From Promethearchaeota archaeon (GTDB taxonomy: Archaea > Asgardarchaeota > Lokiarchaeia > Sigyniarchaeales > SOKP01), in contig JAEORV010000111.1 in the NCBI GenBank assembly GCA_016840695.1, forward strand, positions 1-6,135: a DNA stretch of 6,135 bases, in the 5' to 3' direction. This document shows, one piece after another, positions 5,869-6,135 of this stretch. The position numbers were made by a program, and so were the translations under genes. Under the pieces are notes generated by a model that was given only the letters and a program-made list of their open reading frames with translations, made no database searches and had not been told where the DNA came from. Numbering within the stretch: the first letter of the stretch is position 1; each line of letters begins with the position of its first letter.

Positions 5869-6135
5869 TTATCTCGCAGCTAATTCTTGATTTATGTGTT
5901 TTAACACGATGAGTCCACCGACTGTCAAATATGCTAGTATTGATATAAACATTATCCATTCAAAAATAGGTTGAAATCCTAAACCAAATGCTACTGCTGC
6001 GCTAGTTGATGGTACAAAAACCATGTACAATCCGAGTAATTTTGGGAGGAGCGTATCATAAAAGAGAATGAGTAAACCAAAAAAGATTCCTCCTATAGCT
6101 AAACCCCCAAAAACTACAATGGTAAACAACCAATG
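5869..6135 (-). CDS. DUF998-like membrane protein, copy 3 (C-terminal part; 5' end outside window)
   Basis: C-terminal 88 residues of a third member of the membrane-protein family seen at 3-776 and 1899-2741. The frame stays open to the window edge. The TTG at 6129 is not the true start: the two codons before it encode His-Trp, and HWLFTIVVF aligns with HEFFSMVVF (copy 2, residues 182-190) and HFFFSILVF (copy 1), including the conserved His that opens helix 4. Three helices are visible, corresponding to helices 4, 5 and 6. IFEWIMF matches FFEWMMLF of copy 2, and the tail LKHINQELAAR matches LKQINKELGLK closely. The segment between the LGL that follows helix 4 and the conserved EW is 22 residues, against 33 in copy 2 and 37 in copy 1, so helix 5 and its loop are shorter. 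Convergent with gatB across 45 bases. Function unknown, as for the other copies. Confidence 0.85.
   Translation of the reverse strand, partial: HWLFTIVVFGGLAIGGIFFGLLILFYDTLLPKLLGLYMVFVPSTSAAVAFGLGFQPIFEWIMFISILAYLTVGGLIVLKHINQELAAR

Overview
The window looks like chromosomal DNA from an AT-rich archaeon. The evidence is indirect. Non-coding gaps carry TATA-like boxes about 35 bases before start codons. First genes lack a Shine-Dalgarno site, while the internal cistron gatB has one. Gene ends are followed by long T-rich tracts without a hairpin. GatB has a compact central loop and an ETRHWD motif that fit archaeal rather than bacterial GatB, as far as I recall the family. An Asgard-type (Lokiarchaeia-like) host is my best guess, but nothing here proves it.

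Layout: (1) positions 3-776, plus strand, the 3' part of a six-helix membrane protein of DUF998-like type (copy 1), cut by the window edge; (2) 820-1704, minus strand, a ChbG/HpnK (YdjC-like) metal-dependent carbohydrate deacetylase, convergent with copy 1; (3) a 194-base divergent promoter region; (4) 1899-2741, plus strand, a complete second DUF998-like protein (copy 2); (5) a 143-base gap with a T-tract and a promoter; (6) 2885-4363 and 4366-5823, plus strand, gatA and gatB, the core of the tRNA-dependent amidotransferase; (7) 5869-6135, minus strand, the C-terminal part of a third DUF998-like paralogue (copy 3), convergent with gatB and cut by the window edge.

GatA and GatB form a clear two-gene operon: GatA releases ammonia from glutamine, and GatB uses it to convert Glu-tRNA(Gln) and/or Asp-tRNA(Asn) to the amidated form. 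gatC, the usual third subunit gene, is not in the window. The deacetylase and the membrane proteins have no evident link to translation.

The most unusual feature is three diverged copies of one membrane-protein family within 6 kb, interleaved with unrelated genes and in both orientations. They keep the same set of polar residues at the membrane boundary. I see no mobile element, CRISPR array, tRNA or rRNA gene, and no clear evidence of a new multi-gene system.
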